Source: Candidatus Binataceae bacterium
GTDB taxonomy: Bacteria > Desulfobacterota > Binatia > Binatales > Binataceae
NCBI GenBank assembly: GCA_035508495.1
Contig: DATJMX010000084.1
Span: 1 to 64,000 of the forward strand
Reading direction: 5' to 3'
DNA length: 64,000 nt
Each line of letters begins with the position of its first letter. The first letter of the stretch is position 1. This document shows, in pieces, positions 27,783-36,676 of this stretch. Position numbers and translations under genes: made by a program. Under the pieces are notes generated by a model that saw only the letters and a list, made by a program, of their open reading frames with translations, did not search any database and was not told the origin of the DNA.

Positions 27783-28328
27783 TCAGTCAGACGCCTTGTC
27801 GCATTCGCCGAGCGCACTGCTGTCGGGAGCCACAATCGAGAAGTACGCGTGATCTTCCTTGACCACGAAATTGGTATGCGACGGACCGGGGCGATTCGCA
27901 TCGCGAGTCTCGTCGATGTAGCCAGTCGGCCGCGTGTCGCCGGGAACGTAGTTCGAGCAATGCATCGCGCTTCCTGGGGCTAGCGTCCAGATCAGGTCGG
28001 CTGAGCCCGTCGAATCGGCGGCGAGCGCATATCGCCCCTCACGTAGCGTGAAGTGACAGGTCACCCCCGTGGGCGGACGCGCAGTGTCGTCGAGAACGTT
28101 GATAATGCCGGAGCCCGAAGTGAAATGGCCGCTCCCGTCACTGACCAGATCGGTCGTGCCGGTGGCGGTTTGGATCAGCGGCTCGCTCGGCGCAGATGGC
28201 CATTTGAATGTCGTGCTGTGGCATTCGTAATGGCCCGAGAGTTTCGCGTTGGGAGAATCGTCGGCGCGAGATAGCGTCGGCAGCGCCAGAATCACACCTA
28301 CGATCAAGGTTGCGATTGTTGAGCGCAT
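27783..28328 (-). CDS. Secreted hypothetical protein
   Basis: 181 residues with a clean Sec signal peptide (MRSTIATLIVGVILALPTLSRA). The mature part looks like a small beta-rich domain with four cysteines (YEC, VTC, MHC, GEC) that could form two disulfides, and a run GHFTSGSG. I know no family for it. Single gene; a terminator-like hairpin follows. Confidence 0.65.
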   Translation of the reverse strand: MRSTIATLIVGVILALPTLSRADDSPNAKLSGHYECHSTTFKWPSAPSEPLIQTATGTTDLVSDGSGHFTSGSGIINVLDDTARPPTGVTCHFTLREGRYALAADSTGSADLIWTLAPGSAMHCSNYVPGDTRPTGYIDETRDANRPGPSHTNFVVKEDHAYFSIVAPDSSALGECDKASD

Positions 28329-28359
28329 CGCGGTCCCCCCTTGCCTTGCGATCGTTACT

Positions 28360-29388
28360 TCAGTGGCGGGCCAGAGCTTTTCTTATTGCGGCGGCGCTTT
28401 CGAGGAGCGTGTTGGGGAGGTTCAGCGTGCCTGCCACGTTTGAATATGGATACAAACGTGCGTTGATGTGTGCGTGCAGCGGCAGGCCTTCGCCCTGGTG
28501 GATTTCGTAGTCGAGCGGCAGCGGGCCGAGGATCATGAGCACGCGATAGATGGCGCTCGCGAAGGCGTGGAGCTGGGCCGCGTCGAGCTCGGTGAGCAAG
28601 CCGCGGAAGGCCGGCATCACGACATCGTAGCTGCGCGGGAACGCGCCGATCGGACTTGCATAGCTCACGATCCCGTCGCGCTTTTCAATCACGAGGCCGA
28701 GCCGTTCCATCAGGGCAACGATCTCGTGCCAGATATGCGGATTCTCGCGCTCGACGCGCGCTTCGGCTGCCGCGGCCGGGAACGGTTCGGGCGAGCCGAT
28801 GATCTGCTGATGGGGATGGGGCTGCGAGGCGCCTGATTCGCGGCCCTGGTTCTTGCGCACAACGACCGAGCAGATCGCGGGATTCTCGAGCGCCAGCCGC
28901 ATCACGCGCGTGTCTGTCTCGATCATGGTGACGAAGTGCCCCTCGCCGAGAATTCCGGTAAAGGTCAGATCGCCATGCGAGCGCGGTGATTCCTGAAAGT
29001 GGCGCGGATCCTCGACCACGATATACGACTCGTTGCGATTACCTGTGAGCTCAGCCGGGATGCGCGGAAACAAATTGTTAAATACGCGCATCACCCATTT
29101 CGCCTCGGGATGATTCCGCGCTCCCGTCCATGACGGCGCCTCATCGGGAGTCACGCGCAGCACCTCGCGCGTCGCAAGGTCCTCGTTGCCAGGGCAGAAT
29201 GGGCACGACGCGGTCGCGTGGCGAATCTGCTCGTCGCTGAACGGTTCGCTCACCGGTTCGACGCGATCGCGGCCGAGGGTGAAGGCAAAGCTCTTGCCGC
29301 GCACGTCGACGACATAAGAAATGACACCGCTTACCGGATTCTTGATCCAGACCAGGCGGCCGTCGCGGATTTCACATTCAATCGGCAT
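28360..29388 (-). CDS. GalT-like nucleotidyltransferase (HIT superfamily)
   Basis: 342 residues. Zinc-type CPFCPGNE near residue 60, NLFPRIP, and the active-site HPHQQ in SQPHPHQQI, the HPHxQ motif of galactose-1-phosphate uridylyltransferases with the nucleophilic second His. A second histidine group (HAHINAR) follows in the C-terminal half. It moves a nucleotide between sugar phosphates or related esters; sequence is too diverged for a firm GalT call. No galactose operon is nearby. Confidence 0.8.
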   Translation of the reverse strand: MPIECEIRDGRLVWIKNPVSGVISYVVDVRGKSFAFTLGRDRVEPVSEPFSDEQIRHATASCPFCPGNEDLATREVLRVTPDEAPSWTGARNHPEAKWVMRVFNNLFPRIPAELTGNRNESYIVVEDPRHFQESPRSHGDLTFTGILGEGHFVTMIETDTRVMRLALENPAICSVVVRKNQGRESGASQPHPHQQIIGSPEPFPAAAAEARVERENPHIWHEIVALMERLGLVIEKRDGIVSYASPIGAFPRSYDVVMPAFRGLLTELDAAQLHAFASAIYRVLMILGPLPLDYEIHQGEGLPLHAHINARLYPYSNVAGTLNLPNTLLESAAAIRKALARH

Positions 29389-29426
29389 CGCAGGCCATCA
29401 CCTTTAACAATTGCTGCCTTGCGATT

Positions 29427-29630
29427 TCAAACCGCGACGTTCAGCGCGCTATCGTGGGCGTTTGCGCCGCTCAACCTTGACTCCCCATCGAGCCTCCGAT
29501 AACTCAATTCGGGAGGACGAGGACCGGTAACACCGGAGAAATAATCGGGGTCTGGCGTTCCGCGATGCGGAGCCCAGCCTTTTTTTTGGCCGCCGATTGC
29601 CATCAGCGCCGCGTCCTTCAAGAAAGTCAT
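29427..29630 (-). CDS. Possible 67-residue ORF
   Basis: Minus-strand frame in the 240-bp gap before the aminotransferase gene, starting MTFLKDAALMAIGGQKKGWAP and containing PDPDYFSGVTGPRPPE. Its ATG (29630) shares CATG with the ATG of the divergent aminotransferase. Codon use looks fairly coding-like, but there is no homology I can name and no ribosome site. The gap otherwise must hold the aminotransferase promoter. Confidence 0.25.
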   Translation of the reverse strand: MTFLKDAALMAIGGQKKGWAPHRGTPDPDYFSGVTGPRPPELSYRRLDGESRLSGANAHDSALNVAV

Positions 29631-30783
29631 GTCGCCATCAAAGAAGTATTTGTTCACTCCCGGTCCCGCACCCGTGCCGCCCGAAGTGCTACTCGAGATG
29701 TCGCGGCCGATCATCCATCATCGTACTCCCGAATTCAGCGCCGTGCTCGACCAGGCGCGCGAGCGTCTCAAGCCGCTGTTCGGCACGAAGCAGGGCGAAG
29801 CCATCCTGACCGCATCTACCGGCACGGGCGCGATGGAAGCGGCCGTGATCAATCTGCTGCAGCCGGGCGAGCAGGCGATCTTCGTCAACGGCGGCAAGTT
29901 CGGCGAGCGCTGGGGCAAGTTGCTCTCGACCTTCGGCATTGCAGGGCACGAGGTCAAGGTCGAATGGGGCCGCGCCGTGCGTCCGGAGCAAATCGAAGAC
30001 GCGCTCAAGGCCAATCCCAATGCGCGCGCGGTACTCGTTCAGGCGAGCGAGACTTCGACTTGCGCGATTCATCCGATCGCCGCGATCGGCGAGGTCACCA
30101 AGCGGCGCGGCGTGATGCTGATCGTCGATGGCATCACTTCGGTCGGCGTCTTCGAGCAGAAGATGGACGAATGGGGCGTCGATGCGTTCGTCACCGGCAG
30201 CCAGAAAGCTTTGATGCTCCCGCCGGGTCTGGGCGCCGTCGCGATGTCGCAGCGCGCGCTCGATACGGCGAAGAGCAACAAGACGCCGCGCTTCTACTTC
30301 GATCTCCTGAAAGAGCTGAAGGCGCAGCGCGACGAGCATACGACGGCGTGGACCGCGCCGGTGTCGCTCGTCTTCGGACTCAACAAATCGCTCGAGTTGA
30401 TTCATGCCGAGACTCTGCCGCGCGTCTATGCGCGTCACCAGGTGATGGCGGAAGCGACGCGCGAGGCAGGCAAGGCTCTGGGACTTCGCCTTATCGCGCC
30501 GGACAATCCCGCGCCGGGCGTCACGGGAATTCTCGTGCCTGACGGGATCGACGGTGGCAAAGTCGTGAAGTTCATGCGCGATACGCTCGGCGTCGGGGTG
30601 CAGGGCGGCCAGGATCAAATGAAGGGCAAGCTCGTGCGCATCGGACACATGGGGCATCTGAGCCCGTTCGACATGCTCGTGGCGGTGAGCGCGTTTGAGA
30701 TCGCGCTCGCGCAGGCTGGCGCAAAGATCAACCATGGTGTGGGTGTGGCCGCCGTGCAGGCGCGACTCGCAAGGAGCATCTGA
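29629..30783 (+). CDS. Class V aminotransferase (serine-pyruvate/phosphoserine type)
   Basis: 384 residues, PLP fold type I. N-terminal FTPGPAPVPPEVL, HHRTPEF, phosphate-binding STGTGAMEA and the PLP lysine in TGSQKALMLPPG. The family covers alanine-glyoxylate, serine-pyruvate and, in several lineages, phosphoserine aminotransferases. It precedes serA by seven bases, so I infer that it supplies the phosphoserine step of serine synthesis. Cytoplasmic. Confidence 0.9.
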   Translation: MSPSKKYLFTPGPAPVPPEVLLEMSRPIIHHRTPEFSAVLDQARERLKPLFGTKQGEAILTASTGTGAMEAAVINLLQPGEQAIFVNGGKFGERWGKLLSTFGIAGHEVKVEWGRAVRPEQIEDALKANPNARAVLVQASETSTCAIHPIAAIGEVTKRRGVMLIVDGITSVGVFEQKMDEWGVDAFVTGSQKALMLPPGLGAVAMSQRALDTAKSNKTPRFYFDLLKELKAQRDEHTTAWTAPVSLVFGLNKSLELIHAETLPRVYARHQVMAEATREAGKALGLRLIAPDNPAPGVTGILVPDGIDGGKVVKFMRDTLGVGVQGGQDQMKGKLVRIGHMGHLSPFDMLVAVSAFEIALAQAGAKINHGVGVAAVQARLARSI

Positions 30784-30790
30784 TACGGCA

Positions 30791-32386
30791 ATGGCGGAAA
30801 CGTTCCGCGTTCTTCTAAGCGACACACTCGCGCCGCAGGGACTCGAAGTCCTCAAGCGCTATCCGCAACTTCAGTTCGACATCAAAACGGGTCTCAAGCC
30901 CGCTGAGCTCGCTGCCATCATCGCGCCCTATGACGCGCTGCTGATTCGCAGCGGCACCAAGGTCACGCGCGAAGTCGTCGAGCATGCGACCTCGCTTAAG
31001 GTGATTGGGCGCGCGGGCGTCGGCGTCGACAACGTCGACCTCGAGCCTGCCACACGCCGCGGCATCGTCGTGATGAACAGTCCGACGGGCAACAGCGTGA
31101 CCACCGCGGAGCACGCGATCTCGATGATGATGGCGGTGGCGCGGCACATCCCCGCTGCGAACGCCTCGGTGAAAGCCGGCAAATGGGAGCGCACCAAGTT
31201 CACCGGCGCCGAGGTTCACAACAAGACTCTCGGCGTCGTCGGCCTCGGCAACATCGGGCGCATCGTCGCCGATCGCGCGGCGGGCCTGAAAATGAAAGTG
31301 ATCGCCTACGATCCGATTCTCACCGCCGAAGCAGCGGCGAGGCTCGGAATCGAGCTGGTCAGCCTGAATGAGCTGATCGAGCGCGCCGACTTTATCACGG
31401 TGCATACGCCGCTGACGGACGACACGCGCGGGATCATCGGCACCGCAGCCTTCGCGCGGATGAAGAAGGGCGTGCGAATCATCAACTGCGCGCGCGGTGG
31501 AATCGTCGACGAAGCCGCGCTAGCCGAGGCAATCAAATCGGGCAAGGTCGCGGGCGCCGCGCTCGACGTGTTCGTCGATGAGCCGCCGCCCGCCGATCAT
31601 CCGCTGCTCAAGCTCGATGCCGTCATCGCAACGCCGCATCTTGGCGCCGCGACGGACGAGGCCCAGGTGCAGGTCGCTATCGACATCGCACAGCAGGTGG
31701 CGGACTTCCTGATCGAGGGCACGATTCGCAGCGCAGTGAATATGCCCGCGCTCACCCCGCAAGAGCTCGAGATCCTGGGACCGCATCTGACACTCGCGGA
31801 GAAGCTCGGCCGTCTCGCCGCGCAGCTGATCAAGGACGCTCCGCTCGAAGTAACGCTCGGTTTCGGCGGCGAAGCATCGAATATCAAGCCTGATGCTGTA
31901 ACCGGCGCCGCGCTCAAGGGCCTGCTCAGCGGTTTCCTGGCCGAGGAGCTCAACGCCGTCAACGCACCCTTTATCGCGCGCGAGCGCGGCATCATGGTGA
32001 GCGAGCGCCGCACGCGCGAAGCAACTGACTATGTCAACACTTTGTCATTGAGCGTGCGTACCGCATCAGGGTTGCACGAAGTGGCGGGCGCGCTGCTCGG
32101 AGCGCGCGGTCTCAGGATCACGCGTATCGACGGATACCGGGTTGAAGCGGTGCCCGAAGGATACTTCCTGGTGCTGCACAACCGCGACGTGCCGGGCGTG
32201 GTGGGCGCTGTCGGCACGATCCTGGGCCAGGCCGGAATCAACATCGGCGGCCTCGAACTTGGGCGCGATCGCGTGGGCGGTACGGCGCTCAGCGTTTTCG
32301 AGGTCGATGACGCCGTTCCGGCGGCGGTGCTGGACAGGCTCAAGACTCATCCTGCGATTACGGCGGCCGATCTGCTCAAATTGTAG
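30791..32386 (+). CDS. serA: D-3-phosphoglycerate dehydrogenase
   Basis: 532 residues, the long three-domain form. The NAD-binding motif is VVGLGNIGR; catalytic Arg in NCARGG, Glu in DEP and His in TPHLGA. It continues with the allosteric substrate-binding domain and a C-terminal ACT domain (VPGVVGAVGTILGQAGINI) through which serine may inhibit. I start at ATG 30791, where the family begins (RVLLSDTLAPQGLEVL). First step of serine synthesis, coupled to the aminotransferase gene. Confidence 0.97.
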   Translation: MAETFRVLLSDTLAPQGLEVLKRYPQLQFDIKTGLKPAELAAIIAPYDALLIRSGTKVTREVVEHATSLKVIGRAGVGVDNVDLEPATRRGIVVMNSPTGNSVTTAEHAISMMMAVARHIPAANASVKAGKWERTKFTGAEVHNKTLGVVGLGNIGRIVADRAAGLKMKVIAYDPILTAEAAARLGIELVSLNELIERADFITVHTPLTDDTRGIIGTAAFARMKKGVRIINCARGGIVDEAALAEAIKSGKVAGAALDVFVDEPPPADHPLLKLDAVIATPHLGAATDEAQVQVAIDIAQQVADFLIEGTIRSAVNMPALTPQELEILGPHLTLAEKLGRLAAQLIKDAPLEVTLGFGGEASNIKPDAVTGAALKGLLSGFLAEELNAVNAPFIARERGIMVSERRTREATDYVNTLSLSVRTASGLHEVAGALLGARGLRITRIDGYRVEAVPEGYFLVLHNRDVPGVVGAVGTILGQAGINIGGLELGRDRVGGTALSVFEVDDAVPAAVLDRLKTHPAITAADLLKL

Positions 32387-32430
32387 CGCGGCGCTTTTAG
32401 GATACGCGGGCCACGGACCAGATGCGTAGG

Positions 32431-32451
32431 CCGGCGCAGGAGTGCGGCCGG
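32431..32451 (+). other. Hairpin in the serA-purA intergenic region
   Basis: CCGGCGCA, loop GGAG, TGCGGCCGG with one bulged base, ending 12 bases before the purA start codon and close to its GGGGGA ribosome site. It could attenuate readthrough or affect purA translation; no evidence beyond the structure. Confidence 0.3.
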
Positions 32452-32463
32452 CGGGGGACTGAT

Positions 32464-33759
32464 ATGAACACCGTTGCCGTTGTGGGCACACAGTGGGGAG
32501 ACGAAGGCAAGGGCAAGATCGTAGATATGCTCGCGGCCGACGCCGACGTTGTCGTTCGCTTCCAAGGCGGCAACAACGCGGCGCATACACTGGTCGTCAA
32601 CAATCAGAAATTCGTGCTGCGCCTCGTGCCGGCGGGTGCGTTGCATCCGAACAAGGCTTGCGTCGTAGGCAACGGCACGGTCGTCAACCCGATCGCACTG
32701 CTCGTCGAGATCGACAACCTCAAGAAGAGCGGTTTCCTGAAGGACCCTGCCCTCTTTCGGCTCAGCTATGACGCGCACATGGTGATGCCCTACCACATCG
32801 CGATCGATCGCGCGCGCGAGGCTCGCGCCGGCAAACGCGCGATCGGCACGACCGGCTTCGGAATCGGCCCGACCTACGAAGACAAGATGGCGCGCACGGG
32901 GCTGCGCTTCGAGGATCTGCTCGACCAGGTCTCGTTCGTCGAAAAGCTCCGCCGTAATGTCGCCGAGAAAAATCTCTACTTGAAGGCGGTGCTCAAGGCC
33001 AAGACGGTCAAGGCCGACGAGATCGTCGACGCGATGGCGAAGGCGCGCCGCCGTCTGCTGCCGTATCTGTGCGACAGCGGCGCATATCTCAGCGAGGCGA
33101 TCGCGGCGGGCAAGAAGGTGCTCTTCGAAGGCGCGCACGGCACGATGCTCGATATCGATCATGGCACCTATCCGTACGTGACATCGTCAAATTGTATCGC
33201 GAGCGCGTCCTTCGACGGCGTCGGGATCGGCCCGACGAATCAGCTCGCCGTTCTCGGCATCAGCAAGGGCTACACGACACGCGTCGGCGCCGGTCCTTTC
33301 CCCAGCGAGTTCACGGGACAGCTCGCTGATGCGCTTCGCGAGGAAGGCGGCGAGTTCGGCAGCGCCACGGGCCGCCCGCGGCGTATCGGATGGTTCGACG
33401 CAGTGCTCACGCGCTACGCCGCTCGCGTCAACGGGCTATGGGGAATCGCGCTGACCAAGCTCGACGTGCTGACAGGGTTGGATCCAATCAAGATTTGCGT
33501 CGGCTACACCGTCAAGGGCAAGCGCTACGACCAGATGCCACCGTCGCATCGGATGCTGCTGACCGCTAAGCCGATTTACCAAGAGATGCCCGGATGGCAC
33601 GAGAGCCCGGCGAAGGCGCGCACGCTGGCCGACATCCCGGATGCCATGCGCAACTACGTAAATCGCATCGCAGAGCTGGTCGGAGTGCAAATCGCGATGG
33701 TCGGCGTCGGCGCCGATCGCGAAGCGACAATCGTCACCAGCAATCCATTTGCAGCCTAG
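32464..33759 (+). CDS. purA: Adenylosuccinate synthase
   Basis: 431 residues. The GTPase-like P-loop region GTQWGDEGKGKIVD with the catalytic Asp, NNAAHT with the catalytic His, GTTGFGIGPTYEDKMAR, and the late QLAVLGISKGYTTRVGAGPFPSE all match PurA. Condenses IMP with aspartate in AMP synthesis. ATG 32464 follows GGGGGA. Last gene of the plus-strand aminotransferase-serA-purA run. Confidence 0.97.
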   Translation: MNTVAVVGTQWGDEGKGKIVDMLAADADVVVRFQGGNNAAHTLVVNNQKFVLRLVPAGALHPNKACVVGNGTVVNPIALLVEIDNLKKSGFLKDPALFRLSYDAHMVMPYHIAIDRAREARAGKRAIGTTGFGIGPTYEDKMARTGLRFEDLLDQVSFVEKLRRNVAEKNLYLKAVLKAKTVKADEIVDAMAKARRRLLPYLCDSGAYLSEAIAAGKKVLFEGAHGTMLDIDHGTYPYVTSSNCIASASFDGVGIGPTNQLAVLGISKGYTTRVGAGPFPSEFTGQLADALREEGGEFGSATGRPRRIGWFDAVLTRYAARVNGLWGIALTKLDVLTGLDPIKICVGYTVKGKRYDQMPPSHRMLLTAKPIYQEMPGWHESPAKARTLADIPDAMRNYVNRIAELVGVQIAMVGVGADREATIVTSNPFAA

Positions 33760-33782
33760 CCCGAATCGCGCAGTTCGCTTCG

Positions 33783-34763
33783 CTAGCTTGGATAGCAGCC
33801 GGCGCGGCGAGCTCGCTCGCGCACCAAGGCGAGGATCGCTTTGCACATCGGCATTTCGTGACCAGTTAGATCGCCGAGCTCCACGACTGCACCGAGGAGC
33901 GCATCGATCTCCATTGGACGGCCGCGTTCCAGATCCTGGAGCATCGAGGTTTTGTGCGCCCCGACTTCGAGCGCGCCATTGATTCTCTGTTCAAGGCTGA
34001 CGCCGAACTTCACGCCAAGCGACTCTGCGACCTCTTGCGCTTCGCGCATCATCGTACGCGCGACCGCGTAAAGATCCGGCTCGCCCGCGAGGCGATCGAG
34101 TGTTGACGTCGTCAGCGCCGAAAGCGGATTGAGCGACAGATTGCCCCAAAGCTTCACCCATAGCTCGTCGCGAATCTGCGGCCGGATGGGAGCTTTGAGC
34201 CCGGCCGCGATTAGTTGCTTGGCCAGCACCTGGATACGCTCGCTCTTCGATCCGTCGGGCTCGCCCAACGTGAAGCGATTGCCGTGAGTGTGTTCAATCA
34301 CCCCGTGCTCGATCACTTCGGCCGCTGGATAGATGACGCATCCGATCACGCGCGAGGGTGGCAACATTTGCCAGAGGATTCCCCCAGGATCGACGCTTTC
34401 AATCGTGCGATCGCGATGCGGGCTATCGAGGCCGTAGAAATACCAGTACGGCACGCCGTTCACTCCGATCACGAGCGCGGTATGAGTTCCAAGCAGCTTC
34501 GCGATTTGTGGCGCGGCAGCGGGCAGCGAATGCGCCTTCAGTGTGACGATGACGTAGTCTTGCGCGCCCGCCTCAGTTGCATCGGAGGCGCATCGCGCCT
34601 TGATGTTGACGCGGCTGCCCGCGCTGACAAGCGTAATTCCATCGCGGCGCATCGCTTCGAGATGCGGTCCGCGCGCGATGAAGGTCACGTCGGCGCCCGA
34701 CTGCACGAGCTTGGCGCCGAGCATTCCGCCGATCGCGCCCGCGCCGAAGATCGCGATCTTCAC
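33783..34763 (-). CDS. 2-dehydropantoate 2-reductase family (PanE-like)
   Basis: 326 residues. The Rossmann motif FGAGAIGGMLGAKL, then VTLKAHSLP with the family Lys, and the C-terminal helical domain with KLWGNLSLNPLSALT (Asn and Ser contact ketopantoate in PanE). NADPH-dependent reductase; PanE itself makes pantoate for CoA, but paralogues are common. Its ATG overlaps the stop of the upstream acyl-CoA synthetase gene (ATGA), so translation is coupled. Confidence 0.88.
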   Translation of the reverse strand: MKIAIFGAGAIGGMLGAKLVQSGADVTFIARGPHLEAMRRDGITLVSAGSRVNIKARCASDATEAGAQDYVIVTLKAHSLPAAAPQIAKLLGTHTALVIGVNGVPYWYFYGLDSPHRDRTIESVDPGGILWQMLPPSRVIGCVIYPAAEVIEHGVIEHTHGNRFTLGEPDGSKSERIQVLAKQLIAAGLKAPIRPQIRDELWVKLWGNLSLNPLSALTTSTLDRLAGEPDLYAVARTMMREAQEVAESLGVKFGVSLEQRINGALEVGAHKTSMLQDLERGRPMEIDALLGAVVELGDLTGHEMPMCKAILALVRERARRAGCYPS

Positions 34764-36289
34764 GATTCGAGACCAAGCACCTTGGCGAGACCGATTCGTT
34801 GCAGCTTGCCGGTAGGTCCTTTCGGAATCGTTTCGAGGACGACGATTCTGCGCGGCACCTTGAAATGCGCCAGCCGCGACGCGACGAACTCGCGAAGTTC
34901 CTGCTCATTCGCGGTTGCGCCGTCGCGCAGAACCACCGCCGCCGCGACTTCCTCGCCGAGCATCGGATGCGCCATGCCAAACGCCGCGGCCTGCAGGACC
35001 TGCGGATGATCGAGGAGAGCGGTCTCAACTTCGACCGGGCCGATCTTCTCTCCGCCGCGATTGATTAGCTCTTTGATGCGTCCCGTGAGTCGCAGGTACC
35101 CTGCATTATCGAGAAAGCCCTGGTCGCCGGTGCGGAACCATCCGTTAGTCCACGACTTAGCGTTCGCCTCGGGATTGTTTTCGTAACCGCCAGTCACATT
35201 GCGGCCGCGAATCACGATTTCGCCGATCTGGTCCGCATCGAGCAAGCCGCCACCTTCGTTCATGATCGCGATCTCAGGTCCTGCGGCGACTCCGACGCTG
35301 CCCGCGAAATGCTCGCGCGGCGGCAGCGGATTCGACGCCATCTGATGGGCGGCTTCGGTCATGCCGTACGATTCGATGACTGGCGCGCGAAACACGTTTT
35401 CCAGTTCCTGCAGCACCTGCGGCGGTAGAGCCGACGACGACGAGCGAATGAGGCGCAGCCCGCTCGCCGCGACAGCGTCGGCATTGCGCGCAGCGCGCGC
35501 AAGAATCGCCTGATGCATGGTAGGAACGGCGGTGTACCACGTCGGACGAATTTCGGTGAACCATCGGAAGAACTTGAGCGCGTCAAACTCCGGTGCGCAT
35601 GCGACCGACGCGCCCGCAGCAATGCTCGAGAGCACCGCACCAATCAGGCCATGAATATGGAAGAGCGGCATGATGTTGAGGCAGATATCGTCGCGCGTGA
35701 GGCGCAGGGTTTCACGGATGTTCACGGCAGACGCGGTGACATTGCGATGCGACAGCGGCACGATCTTCGGCCGCGCGGTCGTGCCCGAAGTATGAAGTAC
35801 CAGCGCGATATCTTCAGGCTCGGTCGCGCGATTCTCGAGCGGCTGATGATCAGATGACGCGCCAGCCTTGAGCGAAAACTCGCCCGCAGGCTTATCGGCA
35901 TCAACTAGGAGTTCAATAATTGGGATGCCGCGGACGCTCGCGACAGCACGCGACGGACTGTCCATCCCTTCAAGGATGATCAGCGCCTTGGCGTGGAGAT
36001 CAGAAATATAGAAGTCGAATTCGCTTTGCTTGTAACCGGGATTCAGCGGCGCCGCAGTGGCCGCATTCGCGATGGTGAGAAACGCACTCGCCATCTCGGG
36101 GCCATTGGGCAGAACAATCGCAACGCGATCGCCATGCCCGACACCAATCGCATTGAGATCACGCCGCGTCCGCTCCAGGAGCCCTCGCAAGCCATCGTAG
36201 CTGAGTGACTTGCGCCCCGGCGCAGCCAGCGCCGGACTAGGCGCATCGCCACGCTCGAGCAACTTCGCAATCGTATCGGCTTCGTACAT
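34760..36289 (-). CDS. Acyl-CoA synthetase, oxalate-CoA-ligase-like
   Basis: 509 residues, ANL superfamily. P-loop HTSGTTARPKIVPLSH, SYGMTEAAH, GWFRTGDQG, the hinge GRIKELINRGGEKI and the catalytic Lys in GPTGKLQR. ARPK-V-PL-H-N and TEA-H-M-SNPLP are patterns I recall from the oxalate-CoA ligase group (AAE3/Pcs60), which would fit a short dicarboxylate substrate. No oxalyl-CoA decarboxylase is nearby, so the substrate is inference. Coupled to the panE-like gene. Confidence 0.88.
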   Translation of the reverse strand: MYEADTIAKLLERGDAPSPALAAPGRKSLSYDGLRGLLERTRRDLNAIGVGHGDRVAIVLPNGPEMASAFLTIANAATAAPLNPGYKQSEFDFYISDLHAKALIILEGMDSPSRAVASVRGIPIIELLVDADKPAGEFSLKAGASSDHQPLENRATEPEDIALVLHTSGTTARPKIVPLSHRNVTASAVNIRETLRLTRDDICLNIMPLFHIHGLIGAVLSSIAAGASVACAPEFDALKFFRWFTEIRPTWYTAVPTMHQAILARAARNADAVAASGLRLIRSSSSALPPQVLQELENVFRAPVIESYGMTEAAHQMASNPLPPREHFAGSVGVAAGPEIAIMNEGGGLLDADQIGEIVIRGRNVTGGYENNPEANAKSWTNGWFRTGDQGFLDNAGYLRLTGRIKELINRGGEKIGPVEVETALLDHPQVLQAAAFGMAHPMLGEEVAAAVVLRDGATANEQELREFVASRLAHFKVPRRIVVLETIPKGPTGKLQRIGLAKVLGLES

Positions 36290-36304
36290 GTTGCCGGTCC
36301 GCGG

Positions 36305-36561
36305 TCAGGCCGAAGGCATGAGAGTCATTCCGAGCCGAGCGGCGGCACGATTGAGCGCGACGTCGAACGACGCAAACCCCACCAGCGACCTGACGGTCGA
36401 TTGAAGTCCATTTGCTGACGCCAGATGCAAAGCATCAAACGCACCCAGGCCAAATTGCTCAGCGAATTCGCCGGCGCGACGAATCGTATCAAGGCCGAGC
36501 GGGAGCCGGTTGAATGAAACCCAGTCCGACTCGAACTTCCGCTTGTTTATTTCAAAAGCCA
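36305..36561 (-). pseudogene. VapC-type PIN toxin, C-terminal remnant
   Basis: The minus-strand frame ending in TGA at 36305 has no start codon of its own. It reads WVSFNRLPLGLD, then RRAGEFAEQFGLGAFDALHL, then FASFD and LNRAAARLGMTLMP. This is the C-terminal half of a PIN-domain ribonuclease of the VapC group, with the acidic residues of DALHLA and FASFD. The N-terminal half with the first catalytic Asp and Glu is missing. It runs directly, in another frame, from the antitoxin fragment, so one internal deletion removed the antitoxin end and toxin start. Confidence 0.75.
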
Positions 36562-36623
36562 GCCTTCGCCGCGGCCAAGTATCTTGAAAGATTGGCCTTC
36601 AACTCCCGCACCGATGCTTTCAT
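36552..36623 (-). pseudogene. Phd/YefM-type antitoxin, N-terminal remnant
   Basis: From ATG 36623 the frame gives MKASVRELKANLSRYLAAAK, AGF and stop: 23 residues. This is the start of a Phd/YefM antitoxin, where intact proteins continue with E-x-V-x-I-T-x-x-G-K-P. The reading frame breaks exactly where the VapC-like frame takes over. The DNA-binding start is left but the toxin-binding tail is gone. Confidence 0.7.
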
Positions 36624-36676
36624 GTGACTACCTTAACGGCGATGTGGTCACGAGTCGACAATTTGCGTTCGTTGCC

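Noticed and set aside
29689..30855. 388-codon open frame antisense to the class V aminotransferase gene
   Set aside because: Arg/His-rich composition, no motif, and the plus strand has a clear PLP enzyme; it is a by-product of high GC.
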